Translations under genes and position numbers: made by a program
Shown here: piece after piece, positions 24,994 through 34,101 of the stretch
How positions within the stretch are numbered: position 1 is the stretch's first letter
How the letters are laid out: each line of letters begins with the position of its first letter
From: Streptomyces albus subsp. albus
GTDB lineage: Bacteria > Actinomycetota > Actinomycetes > Streptomycetales > Streptomycetaceae
DNA length: 64,000 bases
Reading direction: 5' to 3'
Assembly (NCBI RefSeq): GCF_000725885.1
Contig: NZ_JODR01000009.1
Coordinates: forward strand, 124,001 to 188,000
Notes under the pieces: generated by a model
Told to the model about the DNA's origin: nothing
The model's database searches: none
What the model saw: the letters and a program-made list of their open reading frames with translations, nothing else

Positions 24994-27429
24994 TCACGGC
25001 GCGGCCACCGGACCGACGGGCCCGGACGGCGTGACCTTCGGCTCGTCGGCCTCCTCGCCGACCGCGATGCCACGGCGCTTGGAGACGTAGACGGCACCGA
25101 CGATGACCAGCACGGCGATCGCCGCCACCAGCACCCGTGCGCCCACGCTCTGGCTGTCGCCGTAGCTGAACTTCACCACGGCGGGCGCGATCAGCAGTGC
25201 GACCAGGTTCATCACCTTCAGCAGCGGGTTGATCGCCGGACCCGCGGTGTCCTTGAACGGGTCGCCCACGGTGTCGCCGATCACGGTCGCCGCGTGGGCC
25301 TCGCTGCCCTTGCCGCCGTGGTGACCGTCCTCGACGAGCTTCTTGGCGTTGTCCCAGGCGCCGCCGGAGTTCGCCAGGAAGACGGCCATCAGCGTGCCGG
25401 CGCCGATGGCACCGGCCAGGAACGCCGCGAGGGCGCCGACTCCGAAGGTGAAGCCGACCAGGATCGGCGCCATGACGGCCAGCAACCCGGGCGTGGTCAG
25501 CTCGCGCAGCGCGTCCTTGGTGCAGATGTCCACGACGCGGCCGTACTCCGGCTTCTGCGAGTAGTCCATGATCCCGGGCTTCTCGCGGAACTGCCGCCGC
25601 ACCTCGAAGACCACGGAGCCGGCGGAGCGGGAGACGGCGTTGATGGCCAGCCCGGAGAAGAGGAAGACCACCGCGGCGCCGAACATCAGCCCGACGAGGG
25701 TGCTGGGCTGGGCGATGTCGACCAGTTCCAGCATCTTGCCCGCGCTCTGGTCGGCCTCGGCCAGCGCCTTGCCCAGCTCGGTGCGGTACGAACCGAAGAG
25801 CGCGGCGGCGGCCAGCACGGCCGTGGCGATGGCGATGCCCTTGGTGATCGCCTTGGTGGTGTTGCCGACCGCGTCGAGATCGGTGAGGACCTGCGCGCCG
25901 GCGCCCTCGACGTCGCCGGACATCTCGGCGATGCCCTGCGCGTTGTCGGAAACCGGGCCGAAGGTGTCCATCGCGACGATCACCCCGACCGTGGTCAGCA
26001 GCCCGGTCCCGGCCAGCGCCACCGCGAACAGCGCCAGCATCACCGTGCCGCCGCCCAGCAGGAAGGCGCCGTAGACACTGAGACCGATCAGCAGGGCGGT
26101 GTAGACGGCCGACTCCAGGCCGATGGAGATGCCGGAGAGCACGACGGTCGCCGGGCCGGTCAGCGAGGTCTTGCCGATGTCGCGCACCGGCTTGCGGGTG
26201 GTCTCGGTGAAGTAGCCGGTCAGCTGCTGGATGACGGCGGCCAGCACGATGCCGATCGCCACCGCGACGATGGCCAGGACGCGGGGGTCGCCGCTGTGGC
26301 CGAGGATGTCAGCGGCCTCGTCGCCCGAGACGCCCTTGAGGTCCGCGTAGCTGGAGGGCAGGTACGCGAAGGCGGCGATGGCGACCAGCACCAGCGAGAT
26401 CACGGCCGAGATGAAGAAGCCACGGTTGATGGCCGTCATCCCGCTGCGGTCGGCGCGGCGCGGCGCCACCGCGAAGACGCCGATCATGGCGGTGATCACT
26501 CCGATGGCGGGCACCAGCAGCGGGAAGATCAGCCCCTCGTTCCCGAAGACGGCGGTGCCCAGGATCAGCGCGGCCACCAGCGTCACGGCGTACGACTCGA
26601 ACAGGTCGGCCGCCATGCCGGCGCAGTCGCCGACGTTGTCGCCGACGTTGTCCGCGATGGTGGCCGCGTTCCTCGGGTCGTCCTCGGGAATGCCCTGCTC
26701 GACCTTGCCGACGAGGTCGGCCCCGACGTCCGCGGCCTTGGTGAAAATCCCGCCGCCAACACGCATGAACATCGCGATCAGCGCGGCGCCGAGACCGAAG
26801 CCCTCCAGCACCTTGGGCGCGTCGGCCGCGTAGACGAGCACCACACAGGCCGCGCCCAGCAGACCGAGGCCGACGGTGAACATGCCGACGACGCCACCGG
26901 TACGGAAAGCGATCTTCATGGCCTTGTGGGAAACGGCGGTGAGGTCGGCGGAAATCTCACCCGCCTCACTCTTCTCCGGTCCGGCCTGGGCCGGCACCGG
27001 AGTCGCCGCACGCGCCGCAGCAGCCACACGCACATTGCTGCGCACCGCGAGCCACATACCGATATAGCCGGTGGCCGCCGAGAAAGCCGCACCGACCAGG
27101 AAGAACAACGAGCGGCCGATCCGCTGTTTCATATCATCGGCCGGCAACAGCATGAGCAGGAAGAAGACCACCACGGCGAATACACCGAGGGTGCGCAGCT
27201 GCCGCGCGAGGTAGGCGTTGGCGCCTTCCTGGACGGCCGCTGCGATCTTCTTCATGTTGTCGGTGCCCTCGCCCGCGGCGAGCACTTGTCGTACCAGCAC
27301 CAGCGCGACGCCGAGCGCTGCGAGCGCGACAACCGCGATCACGATCGCGAGTCCCCGGTTGCCACTGGTCAGTTCCGCGGCGTCCGCGAGGTGCTGGGGG
27401 GTGTGAAGTGGGCTGAGTTGCCCCGCCAT
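24994..27429 (-). CDS. hppA: Membrane proton-translocating pyrophosphatase, K+-independent type
   Basis: An 811-residue integral membrane enzyme that couples pyrophosphate hydrolysis to proton export. ATG 27429 has AAGGAGG at perfect spacing. About 16 spans are evident. The catalytic acidic loops are present: DVGADLVGKVEQGIPEDDP, then NVGDNVGDCAGMAADLFE, and near the C-terminus GDTVGDPFKDTAGP. In the diagnostic position the sequence GNTTKAITKG has Lys where K+-dependent enzymes have Ala, so the K+-independent, proton-pumping class is inferred. It probably has its own promoter, since apgA upstream ends in a U-rich terminator. Confidence 0.97.
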   Translation of the reverse strand: MAGQLSPLHTPQHLADAAELTSGNRGLAIVIAVVALAALGVALVLVRQVLAAGEGTDNMKKIAAAVQEGANAYLARQLRTLGVFAVVVFFLLMLLPADDMKQRIGRSLFFLVGAAFSAATGYIGMWLAVRSNVRVAAAARAATPVPAQAGPEKSEAGEISADLTAVSHKAMKIAFRTGGVVGMFTVGLGLLGAACVVLVYAADAPKVLEGFGLGAALIAMFMRVGGGIFTKAADVGADLVGKVEQGIPEDDPRNAATIADNVGDNVGDCAGMAADLFESYAVTLVAALILGTAVFGNEGLIFPLLVPAIGVITAMIGVFAVAPRRADRSGMTAINRGFFISAVISLVLVAIAAFAYLPSSYADLKGVSGDEAADILGHSGDPRVLAIVAVAIGIVLAAVIQQLTGYFTETTRKPVRDIGKTSLTGPATVVLSGISIGLESAVYTALLIGLSVYGAFLLGGGTVMLALFAVALAGTGLLTTVGVIVAMDTFGPVSDNAQGIAEMSGDVEGAGAQVLTDLDAVGNTTKAITKGIAIATAVLAAAALFGSYRTELGKALAEADQSAGKMLELVDIAQPSTLVGLMFGAAVVFLFSGLAINAVSRSAGSVVFEVRRQFREKPGIMDYSQKPEYGRVVDICTKDALRELTTPGLLAVMAPILVGFTFGVGALAAFLAGAIGAGTLMAVFLANSGGAWDNAKKLVEDGHHGGKGSEAHAATVIGDTVGDPFKDTAGPAINPLLKVMNLVALLIAPAVVKFSYGDSQSVGARVLVAAIAVLVIVGAVYVSKRRGIAVGEEADEPKVTPSGPVGPVAAP

Positions 27430-27503
27430 TCGTCCTCCTTGACGTTTGGCACATGGGCGCGCGCAAGCACGCTCAGGCGTCCTGCTGCAAAGATGTGGAC
27501 GGA

Positions 27504-27509
27504 TTGTAG
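27504..27509 (-). promoter_or_regulatory. Candidate -10 box TACAAT for hppA
   Basis: TACAAT on the minus strand lies about 75 nt upstream of the hppA start, in the AT-richer part of the 397-bp gap 27430-27826. A TGTTTT sequence 17 bp further upstream is a poor -35. Apart from this and the apgA terminator, nothing else is seen in the gap. Confidence 0.4.
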
Positions 27510-27764
27510 GGAGCGCCACTGGATCAAAACAGAGCGCAGCAGCGGGAATTCGCCGGGAACGGCGAAGATCAGCCGGACACGAGCCCGGTAATTCGCTCGC
27601 ACGAGGGAAGGAGCAAATTCAACTGACAGCGGGAAAACGATCTATCGAGTGACCCGGAAATCCGGCCGGGCGCCGTTTAGAGCCAGGTCAGCGGGGCCGG
27701 AAAATACCGCGCGGGATCTTGTGATGATCGCCGGAAAAGATCGACAAAAGGGCCCCGGAAACGG

Positions 27765-27789
27765 AAAAACCCGCCGCAGGTGCGGCGGG
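27765..27789 (-). terminator. Intrinsic terminator with U-tract after apgA
   Basis: On the minus strand CCCGCCGC-ACCT-GCGGCGGG is followed by TTTTT, a classical hairpin plus U-run that is unusual in such GC-rich DNA. It lies 38 bp past the apgA stop. Confidence 0.85.
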
Positions 27790-27826
27790 CATATGACCGG
27801 GGTGAGGCGGGTGGGACGGTGGAGAT

Positions 27827-28375
27827 TCAGGGGAGGACGGGCTCCGTGGTCGGCCAGCTCATCCGGATCAGCCCGCCGTTCTCGTCCGTGGTGACCTCCA
27901 CGTCGTCCACCAGACCGCTGATCACGGCGAGACCCATCTCGCCGTCGCCCTCGTCCTCCTCGGGCACCGGTTCGGGGATCTCACCCCGCGCTCCGGGCAG
28001 CAGCGCTCCCTCGGCCTCCACCAGGCCGCTGCCGACGGCGCCGCCGCCGTTCCGCCCGCCGTTGGCCTCCGCCGTGGCGGGCCCGGAGGCCCCGAGGGTG
28101 CCGCCGGGCAGCGAGAAGCGCCGGTGCGGCGCGTCGTCGCCCACCTCGATGGAGAACTTCTTCTCGTCCTCGATCAGCGAGACCCGCACCGGTGTGTGCA
28201 GACCGTGGCTCATGTGCAGACCCACGGCCCGCGTGCAGGCCTCACCGACGGCAAGCCGCACCTCGTCGAGCACCGCCTCGTCGACCCCGGCCCGCCGCGC
28301 CACGGCGGCGGCCACCAGCCGCGCCGTACGGACGTGCTCCGGTAGCGCACTGAAGAGCAGCTCAACGGTGGCCAT
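27827..28375 (-). CDS. apgA: SpoIIAB/RsbW-like ATP-binding anti-sigma protein
   Basis: A 182-residue HATPase-type regulator directly downstream of bldG, the place of the BldG-associated anti-sigma protein (ApgA) in S. coelicolor. ATG 28375 has GAGGGGGAT upstream. The N-box is LDEVRLAVGEACTRAV. The ATP-lid region is interrupted by a Gly/Glu-rich insert (about residues 90-145), and the domain closes with MGLAVISGLVDDVEV. Such proteins bind and sometimes phosphorylate an anti-anti-sigma partner. Here the likely partner is BldG, which would free a sigma factor or other target. Kinase activity is not assured from sequence. Confidence 0.88.
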   Translation of the reverse strand: MATVELLFSALPEHVRTARLVAAAVARRAGVDEAVLDEVRLAVGEACTRAVGLHMSHGLHTPVRVSLIEDEKKFSIEVGDDAPHRRFSLPGGTLGASGPATAEANGGRNGGGAVGSGLVEAEGALLPGARGEIPEPVPEEDEGDGEMGLAVISGLVDDVEVTTDENGGLIRMSWPTTEPVLP

Positions 28376-28508
28376 GCCATCCCCCTCGGTGTACCTGAGT
28401 GTCTGCGGGGCCCGTCCGGGACTCGGCCTGCCGGACGCCGGCGACCGCGCTTCCGGTCAAGCTGTGGGCCGCCGGCCCGCACGAGGCGGGGCCGACGGCC
28501 CGGGCGCG

Positions 28509-28850
28509 TCAGTCAGTGGCCGCCACGGCCTCGTCGACCGAGGAGTGGATCGGGAACACCTTGGTCAGCCCGGTGATCCGGAAGATCTTGAGAATGCGCT
28601 CCTGGTTGCAGACCAGGCGCAGCGAGCCCTCGTGCGCACGCACCCGCTTGAGCCCGCCGACGAGCACGCCGAGTCCGGTGGAGTCGAGGAAGTCGACACC
28701 CTCCATGTCCACGACGAGGTGGTAGCTGCCGTCGTTCACGAGCTCGACCAGCTGCTCGCGCAGCTTGGGCGCGGTGTATACATCAATCTCGCCACCGACC
28801 TCGACGATCGTGCGATCGCCGACGGTACGGGTCGACAGGGACAGGTCCAC
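28509..28850 (-). CDS. bldG: Anti-anti-sigma factor BldG
   Basis: A 113-residue STAS-domain protein of exactly the BldG length, starting at GTG 28850 with GGAGG upstream. The phosphorylation site is Ser57 in [15 protein letters not shown]. In Streptomyces BldG is needed for aerial growth and antibiotic production, acting by partner switching with anti-sigma proteins. The following gene, apgA, lies 133 bp downstream on the same strand and can be co-transcribed. The gene is divergent from the helicase, and a palindromic element lies upstream. Confidence 0.97.
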   Translation of the reverse strand: MDLSLSTRTVGDRTIVEVGGEIDVYTAPKLREQLVELVNDGSYHLVVDMEGVDFLDSTGLGVLVGGLKRVRAHEGSLRLVCNQERILKIFRITGLTKVFPIHSSVDEAVAATD

Positions 28851-28894
28851 GGATCCTCCAGCACCTTGCTATCGAGCGGTCAGCCCCCTCGGTT

Positions 28895-28941
28895 CTCCCT
28901 CCCCCTGCCCTGACGGAGGGAGGTACCCCCAAAGGCAGGGG
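28895..28941. repeat. Palindromic element in the bldG-helicase divergent region
   Basis: CTCCCTCC at 28895 can pair with GGAGGGAG at 28915, and CCCCTGCC at 28902 with GGCAGGGG at 28934. The two pairings share bases, so two alternative hairpins compete. The layout resembles the small intergenic palindromic repeats common in Streptomyces genomes. It may lie in the bldG upstream region and affect transcription; this is inferred. Confidence 0.5.
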
Positions 28942-29039
28942 ACGGATCGGCAGCCGCAGAGGCATTCAATCACTTACCAGCCAGCGAGGACGACGCCTTG
29001 CGGCCATTGTCCGCCTCGCCAGTGACACACTCGGTACCG

Positions 29040-31937
29040 ATGGCCAACGAACAGCACACCCGGTCCGCGAGCGTACGCCCGCGAGCCGAGCACGACCGCT
29101 CGGCTCCCCACGGCGACCCTCGCGATGTGCTCGCTCGTCTCACCGGGGGGACGGACCGCGCCGGGCGTGTCACCCATACCGAGCACTTGCCCCCGCGAAA
29201 CGGTCGCCATGCGCATTGGCCCGACCGGATCCGGCCGGAAGTGATCGAGGCCGTACGCCGAACGGGCATCGAGCGCCCCTGGGAGCACCAGGCCCGCGCC
29301 GCCGCACACGCCCTCGCCGGCGACTCCGTGATCATCGCAACGGGCACCGCCTCCGGCAAATCCCTCTCCTACCTCGTCCCCGTCCTCAGCACCCTCCTGG
29401 ACGGTTCCGAGGCCCCCAACGGCCGCGGCGCCACCGCGCTCTACCTGGCCCCCACCAAGGCCCTCGCCGCCGACCAGCGGCGAGCCGTGGCCGGCCTGGC
29501 CGCCCCGCTCGGCACCGCCGTACGCCCCGCCGTCTTCGACGGGGACACCCCCGTCGAAGAACGCGAATGGGTGCGGCTGTACGCCAACTACGTCCTCACC
29601 AACCCCGACATGCTCCACCGCAGCCTGCTGCCCGGCCACGCCCGGTGGTCCTCCTTCCTGCGCGCGCTGCGCTACGTCGTCATCGACGAGTGCCACACCT
29701 ACCGCGGCGTCTTCGGCTCCCACGTCGCCCAGGTGCTGCGACGGCTGCGGCGGGTGTGCGCCCGCTACGGCGCCGAACCCGTCTTCCTGCTCGCCTCCGC
29801 CACCGCCGCCACGCCGGGCGAGGGCGCGGCCCGCCTCACCGGCATACGGCCCGTCGAGATCACCGAGGACACCTCCCCGCGCGGCGAGACCGTCTTCGCC
29901 CTGTGGGAGCCGCCGCTGACCGAGTACGAGGGCGAACGCGGCGCACCCGTACGCCGCACGGCCACCGCCGAGGCCGCCGAACTCCTCACGGATCTCGCCC
30001 TCGACGGGGTACGCACCGTCGCCTTCGTCCGCTCCCGCCGGGGCGCCGAGTTGATCTCCCTCATCGCCCAGGACCGCCTCGCCGGCATCCCCGCCCCCCG
30101 CATCCCGGGAGCGCACCCGGACACGGCCCCGCACCCCGGCCCGCCCCCGGCGCCGGACCCGTGGGCGGCGCACGAGACGGATGTGATCCCACCCACGGGA
30201 GCAGCACCGGACGCGGGTGAGGAGCCGAGGGCGGTTGCCGGCCCCGGCCCGGGTATTGCGCCGGGCGCGGTTACGGGCCCCGGCACGGGCGTGAGGCCGG
30301 ACACGGGTGCGGAGCCGGGCAAGGGCGTGAGGCCGGACGCGGGTGTCGAGCCGGACACGGGCGTGGAGCCGGGCAAGGGCGTCGGGCCGGACCCGGGCGT
30401 GCCGGCCGACACGGGCGTGCTGACGGACATCGGCGTGACGACGAACATCGGCGTGATGACGGACACGCACGTCGGGTCGGGCAGCCACGCGGAGCCAGGC
30501 ACCGGCGTGGGGTCCGAGGGGGCTCCCCCCACCGGGGCGACGGGCCCCAACCTGGCGGGGCGTGGGGCGCCGGAAGGTGCCGTGCCCGGGGCCGGCCGGC
30601 GCGGCGGGCTCTCGTCGCGGATCGCCGCCTACCGTGGCGGCTATCTGCCCGAGGAGCGCCGCGCCCTGGAGCGCGCCCTGCACAGCGGGGAGCTGCTCGG
30701 GCTCGCGGCCACCAACGCGCTGGAACTCGGCATCGACATCTCGGGCCTGGACGCGGTCCTCATCACCGGATACCCGGGCACCCGCGCCTCCCTCTGGCAG
30801 CAGGCGGGCCGCGCCGGGCGGGCCGGGCAGGGCGCCCTCGTCGTACTGATCGCCCGCGACGAGCCGCTGGACACCTATCTCGTCCACCACCCCGAATCCA
30901 TCTTCGCCACCCCCGTCGAGTCGACCGTCCTGGACCCGCACAACCCCTACGTGCTTGCTCCTCATCTGTGTGCAGCCGCAGCCGAGATCCCGCTCACCGA
31001 GGCCGACTTCGACCTCTTCGGCCCGGAGACCGGCTCTCTCCTGCGCAAGCTGGAAGAGCGCAAGCTGCTGCGCCGCCGCAGTACCGGCTGGCACTGGACC
31101 CGCAAGGAGCGTGCCGCCGACCTCACCGACATCCGCGGCAGCGGCGGCCGGCCGGTACAGGTCGTCGAGGCGGACACGGGCCGGCTCCTCGGCACGGTGG
31201 ACGCCGCCGCGGCGCACACGACCGTCCACGAGGGCGCCGTCCACCTGCACCAGGGCCGCACCTATGTGGTGCGCCAGCTCGACCTGGAGGACTCCGCCGC
31301 GCTCGTGGAGGAGGCCAGCCCGCCGTGGACGACCATGGCGCGCGACACCACCTCCCTCGCCGTTCTGGACACCGAGGCGGAGGTCGCCTGGGGACAGGCG
31401 CGGCTGTGCTTCGGCTCCGTCGAGGTGACCAACCAGGTCGTCTCCTATCTGCGCCGTCGGTTGATCACCGGCGAGGTCCTCGGGGAGTCCAAACTGGACC
31501 TGCCGCCGCGCACGCTGCGGACCCGCGCCGTGTGGTGGACCGTCACCGAGGACCAGCTCGACGCCGCCCGCATCACGCCCGAGATCCTGGCGGGCTCCCT
31601 GCACGCCGCCGAGCACGCCGCCATCGGCATCCTGCCGCTGTTCGCCACGTGCGACCGCTGGGACATCGGCGGGGTCTCCATCGCCCTGCATCCCGACACC
31701 CTCCTTCCCACCGTCTTCGTCTACGACGGCCAGCCCGGCGGCGCGGGCTTCGCCGAGCGCGCCTTCCACACCGCCCGCGCCTGGCTGACCGCCACGCGGG
31801 ATGCCATCGCCGCCTGCGAGTGCGAGGCGGGCTGCCCTTCCTGCATCCAGTCGCCCAAGTGCGGCAACGCCAACGACCCGCTCCACAAGCGCGGCGCCGT
31901 CCGCCTGCTGACGGAGCTGCTGCGCTCCGCCGAGTGA
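29040..31937 (+). CDS. DEAD/DEAH-box helicase with DUF1998-type C-terminus (MrfA/YprA-like)
   Basis: A 965-residue SF2 helicase. ATG 29040 is used; an in-frame GTG at 29022 is possible. Motifs: Walker A IATGTASGKSLSYLVPV, DECH box VVIDECHTY, motif III LLASATAATPGEG, then C-terminal ATNALELGIDISGLD and QQAGRAGRAGQG. The last part has the four-Cys metal site CECEAGCPSCIQSPKCGN seen in MrfA-type repair helicases. An insert of about 160 residues (357-520) splits the two helicase lobes and contains a hexapeptide repeat. It is likely involved in DNA repair. It is divergent from bldG and converges on the Tad operon. Confidence 0.93.
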   Translation: MANEQHTRSASVRPRAEHDRSAPHGDPRDVLARLTGGTDRAGRVTHTEHLPPRNGRHAHWPDRIRPEVIEAVRRTGIERPWEHQARAAAHALAGDSVIIATGTASGKSLSYLVPVLSTLLDGSEAPNGRGATALYLAPTKALAADQRRAVAGLAAPLGTAVRPAVFDGDTPVEEREWVRLYANYVLTNPDMLHRSLLPGHARWSSFLRALRYVVIDECHTYRGVFGSHVAQVLRRLRRVCARYGAEPVFLLASATAATPGEGAARLTGIRPVEITEDTSPRGETVFALWEPPLTEYEGERGAPVRRTATAEAAELLTDLALDGVRTVAFVRSRRGAELISLIAQDRLAGIPAPRIPGAHPDTAPHPGPPPAPDPWAAHETDVIPPTGAAPDAGEEPRAVAGPGPGIAPGAVTGPGTGVRPDTGAEPGKGVRPDAGVEPDTGVEPGKGVGPDPGVPADTGVLTDIGVTTNIGVMTDTHVGSGSHAEPGTGVGSEGAPPTGATGPNLAGRGAPEGAVPGAGRRGGLSSRIAAYRGGYLPEERRALERALHSGELLGLAATNALELGIDISGLDAVLITGYPGTRASLWQQAGRAGRAGQGALVVLIARDEPLDTYLVHHPESIFATPVESTVLDPHNPYVLAPHLCAAAAEIPLTEADFDLFGPETGSLLRKLEERKLLRRRSTGWHWTRKERAADLTDIRGSGGRPVQVVEADTGRLLGTVDAAAAHTTVHEGAVHLHQGRTYVVRQLDLEDSAALVEEASPPWTTMARDTTSLAVLDTEAEVAWGQARLCFGSVEVTNQVVSYLRRRLITGEVLGESKLDLPPRTLRTRAVWWTVTEDQLDAARITPEILAGSLHAAEHAAIGILPLFATCDRWDIGGVSIALHPDTLLPTVFVYDGQPGGAGFAERAFHTARAWLTATRDAIAACECEAGCPSCIQSPKCGNANDPLHKRGAVRLLTELLRSAE
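30285..30482 (+). repeat. Eleven tandem 18-bp units inside the helicase gene
   Basis: Eleven in-frame 18-bp units (first ACGGGCGTGAGGCCGGAC) encode a degenerate hexapeptide T-G-V-x-P-D at about residues 416-481 of the helicase. The units drift toward the 3' end (TDIGVT, TNIGVM), while the GV core and frame are kept. This fits a disordered spacer grown by slippage. Confidence 0.92.
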
Positions 31938-31989
31938 CACGGCGGGCCCGCGAGCCCTGGGGGCGTTCCCGCAACGCCGTGTGGCCCTC

Positions 31990-32421
31990 TCACCGCAGCG
32001 CCGGGCGGCTGCCCCACCGGGAGACGCCCGCCTCCCGCGCCGTGCGCGCGGGCGGCCCTGTTCCCTGGCCGGCCGGCGCCTCGCCCAGCGGCCCCGCGCG
32101 AGCCCGGACCCGCGATGTGTACGGCCCCCAGCGCGCCTGCGCGTCCAGATCCGCGATCTCCTGCCGCACGGCGCACCGGACGATGCGGGCGCCCTGGGCC
32201 CGCGCCACCTGGCGGGCCGCGGCACAGGCCCGGGTCCGGCCCTCCAGCGCTCTGTCGGCCGCCGCGAGTGCCGCCAGGTCCGCCGCCGCTCCCGCACGGT
32301 GGCGGACGTGCACTGCCTGGCCGTAACCCAGGACCGCGCCGAACACCCCGCACAGCACCACCGCGGCCAGGGCCGCCCACACCGACGCCGATCCCCGGTC
32401 GTCGCACAGCCCCCTTCTCAT
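31990..32421 (-). CDS. TadG/Rv3654c-like membrane protein of the Tad operon
   Basis: A 143-residue protein, last gene of the seven-gene Tad operon. ATG 32421 overlaps the TadE stop (ATGA). It has DDRGSASVWAALAAVVLCGVFG, a TadG-type N-terminal span preceded by the conserved DRGSA(S/T) turn, then an Ala/Arg-rich domain (AGAAADLAALAAADRALEG). These minor-pilin-like proteins are displayed on the outer face of the membrane with a single N-terminal anchor. It ends 52 bp from the convergent helicase gene. Confidence 0.85.
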   Translation of the reverse strand: MRRGLCDDRGSASVWAALAAVVLCGVFGAVLGYGQAVHVRHRAGAAADLAALAAADRALEGRTRACAAARQVARAQGARIVRCAVRQEIADLDAQARWGPYTSRVRARAGPLGEAPAGQGTGPPARTAREAGVSRWGSRPALR

Positions 32422-32909
32422 CCGCCTTCCTCCTTCCCCCGTTCCTCGGGGAGGGGCGCCGCCTCGGCCATCGCCACCGCCTCGGAGCGCAGCTCCAGCG
32501 TCAGCGGCCCGGGACCGGCCGTGCGGGCGCGCACCGCGACCCGCACCAGCTCCCCCTCCCTCGTCACTTCCAGCCGGGCACCGGACGGGGCGGCCGACCG
32601 CACGGCACCCGACACACCGTCCGGCGTCTCGCCGCGTGCCGCCGCCCGGGCCCCGGCCCGGGCCGCGTCCACGCACTGGATGCGGGTCACCGCGGCCATC
32701 AGCCCCCACAGCAGGCCGGCCACCAGCAGCACCAGTGCCGGGATCACCACGGCGCTCTCCGCGGTCACATAGCCCGCGCTCCAGTCCCTGTGCCGCCACG
32801 ACCGTGCCCCGCACGGCATCCGGTGCCGCACCCCGCGCGACCGCTCGTCCGGCCGTGCCCCGCGAGGGGCCGCCCGGTGCCGGGAGCGGTCGCGCTCAGA
32901 ACGAGCCAC
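32418..32909 (-). CDS. TadE-family pilus assembly protein
   Basis: A TadE-like minor pilin. The conserved N-terminal span reads GYVTAESAVVIPALVLLVAG followed by LLWGLMAAVTR, and the C-terminal domain is a small beta-rich region (LEVTREGELVRVAVRARTAG). The frame opens at GTG 32909, overlapping the pilin gene by 14 nt (163 residues), but the first 30 residues are Arg-rich and atypical. ATG 32819 (133 residues) is an equally possible start. TadE proteins are prepilin-like parts of Tad/Flp pili. Confidence 0.85.
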   Translation of the reverse strand: MARSERDRSRHRAAPRGARPDERSRGVRHRMPCGARSWRHRDWSAGYVTAESAVVIPALVLLVAGLLWGLMAAVTRIQCVDAARAGARAAARGETPDGVSGAVRSAAPSGARLEVTREGELVRVAVRARTAGPGPLTLELRSEAVAMAEAAPLPEERGKEEGG

Positions 32910-33102
32910 GGAGTGCCCGTTCGATGAGCTGCTGCATCTGCGCTCCCACAGGACCGCTGTTGACGACCTTGTAGAGCACCGCCGCCAGCGCGACCGCCGC
33001 CAGCGTGCCGATCGCGTACTCGGCTGTGCTCATACCCCGGTCCCCGCGCGGCTTCCGCGCCGCCAGCGCCCTCTTCCACAGCCTGCGCACCTTCTCCGAC
33101 AT
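32896..33102 (-). CDS. DUF4244 Flp-type pilin
   Basis: A 68-residue prepilin. The basic leader (KVRRLWKRALAARKPRGDRG) ends at Gly23, followed by Met24-Ser-Thr-Ala-Glu28-Tyr. This is the class III signal pattern with Glu at +5, and then the hydrophobic stalk IGTLAAVALAAVLYKVV. It is the likely main pilin of the Tad system in this operon. No prepilin peptidase gene is present in the window, so processing must be done by an enzyme encoded elsewhere. Confidence 0.92.
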   Translation of the reverse strand: MSEKVRRLWKRALAARKPRGDRGMSTAEYAIGTLAAVALAAVLYKVVNSGPVGAQMQQLIERALRGSF

Positions 33103-33240
33103 CCTTCGTCCCTCCCTGTTCCGGACCGCCGTGCCTCGTACGTGCGTCGTCGTGCGGTCGTTTTCATGCGGTCGTTGTCGTGCAGTCGTCGTGTGGTGCG
33201 TGCCGTCCCCGGCGGGCCCCGCTGCGCAGCCCCGCGCGGC

Positions 33241-34101
33241 TCACCACAAGGAGCGGGCCAGCCCCAGCAGCACGGGGGCCACTCCCAGGGCCAGGAAGGC
33301 CGGCAGGAAACAGAGCCCCAGCGGGCCGGTGACCAGGACGGCCGCCCGTCTCGCCCGGGTGTTCGCCGCCCGTGCCCGCCTGCGGCGCAGTTCCGCCGCC
33401 AGTCGTGTCACGGCCTCCACCGCCGGCACCCCGGCCACGCCCGCCCGCTCCATGCACCGGGCGAACTCCACTCCCCAGGGGCGCTGCGCGAACCCGCCCC
33501 ACACCGAGGCCGCTTCGGCACCGAGCCGCAGTTCCGTGGCGGCCAGTACGAGCCGCTCCCCCAGCGGACCGCCCACCGAGCCGCCCACGGCCTCCGCCGC
33601 CCGCTCCGGTCCGGCACCGGCCGCCAGGCAGGCCGCCATCAGCTCCGCCGCCAGCGGCAGTTGGGCCTCGGCGGTCCGCTCCTCCGCGTCGGCCGCGCCC
33701 TCCCCGGCCTCCTGCTCCCTCCTGTGCCGCAGCCAGCGCCGCGTCCCGAAGGCAGCCGCGCCGCCCACGAGCCACCCCGCGGAGCCCCCGATGAGCGTGA
33801 CGGCCACGATCCCTGCGCCCGCCGCACCGATCCCCTCGCGTACCCGTGCGGTGCCCATGGCCTCCCGCAGGCGGGTGCCGGGAAAGTGGCGGCCCTCCCC
33901 TGCCGAGCCCGGTTTCCTTCCGCGCCCCCTCTCTCCGTGCTCCTCCGCACCGCACACCAGGCGCGCCCGCTGCCGCGCTTCCCTCTCCCGCCGCGCCATC
34001 ACCACCGTCGCGGCGACGCAGCCTGCCGCTCCCAGTACCGCCAGGGTCACCGGAAGCCATGTCCACAGCCTGGGGACAACGCCCGCCCACAGCTCGTTCA
34101 C
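33241..34101 (-). CDS. Type II secretion F-domain protein (TadC-like)
   Basis: A 286-residue inner-membrane platform protein. GTG 34101 overlaps the TadB stop. It has membrane segments at the N-terminus (LPVTLAVLGAAGCVAATVV), in the middle and at the end (LVTGPLGLCFLPAFLALGV). The T2SSF domain is typified by LAAELMAACLAAGAGPERAAEAVG. With TadB it forms the membrane base on which CpaF powers pilin extrusion. An Arg/Gly-rich loop near residues 45-75 is not conserved in the family. Confidence 0.9.
   Translation of the reverse strand: MNELWAGVVPRLWTWLPVTLAVLGAAGCVAATVVMARREREARQRARLVCGAEEHGERGRGRKPGSAGEGRHFPGTRLREAMGTARVREGIGAAGAGIVAVTLIGGSAGWLVGGAAAFGTRRWLRHRREQEAGEGAADAEERTAEAQLPLAAELMAACLAAGAGPERAAEAVGGSVGGPLGERLVLAATELRLGAEAASVWGGFAQRPWGVEFARCMERAGVAGVPAVEAVTRLAAELRRRRARAANTRARRAAVLVTGPLGLCFLPAFLALGVAPVLLGLARSLW

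Noticed and set aside
24919..27591. Long plus-strand frame opposite hppA
   Set aside because: The repeated Gly/Asp/His/Gln composition is the reverse complement of membrane helices in hppA.
28974..32297. Long minus-strand frame opposite the helicase
   Set aside because: Shadow of the helicase frame, with no domain or ribosome-binding site.
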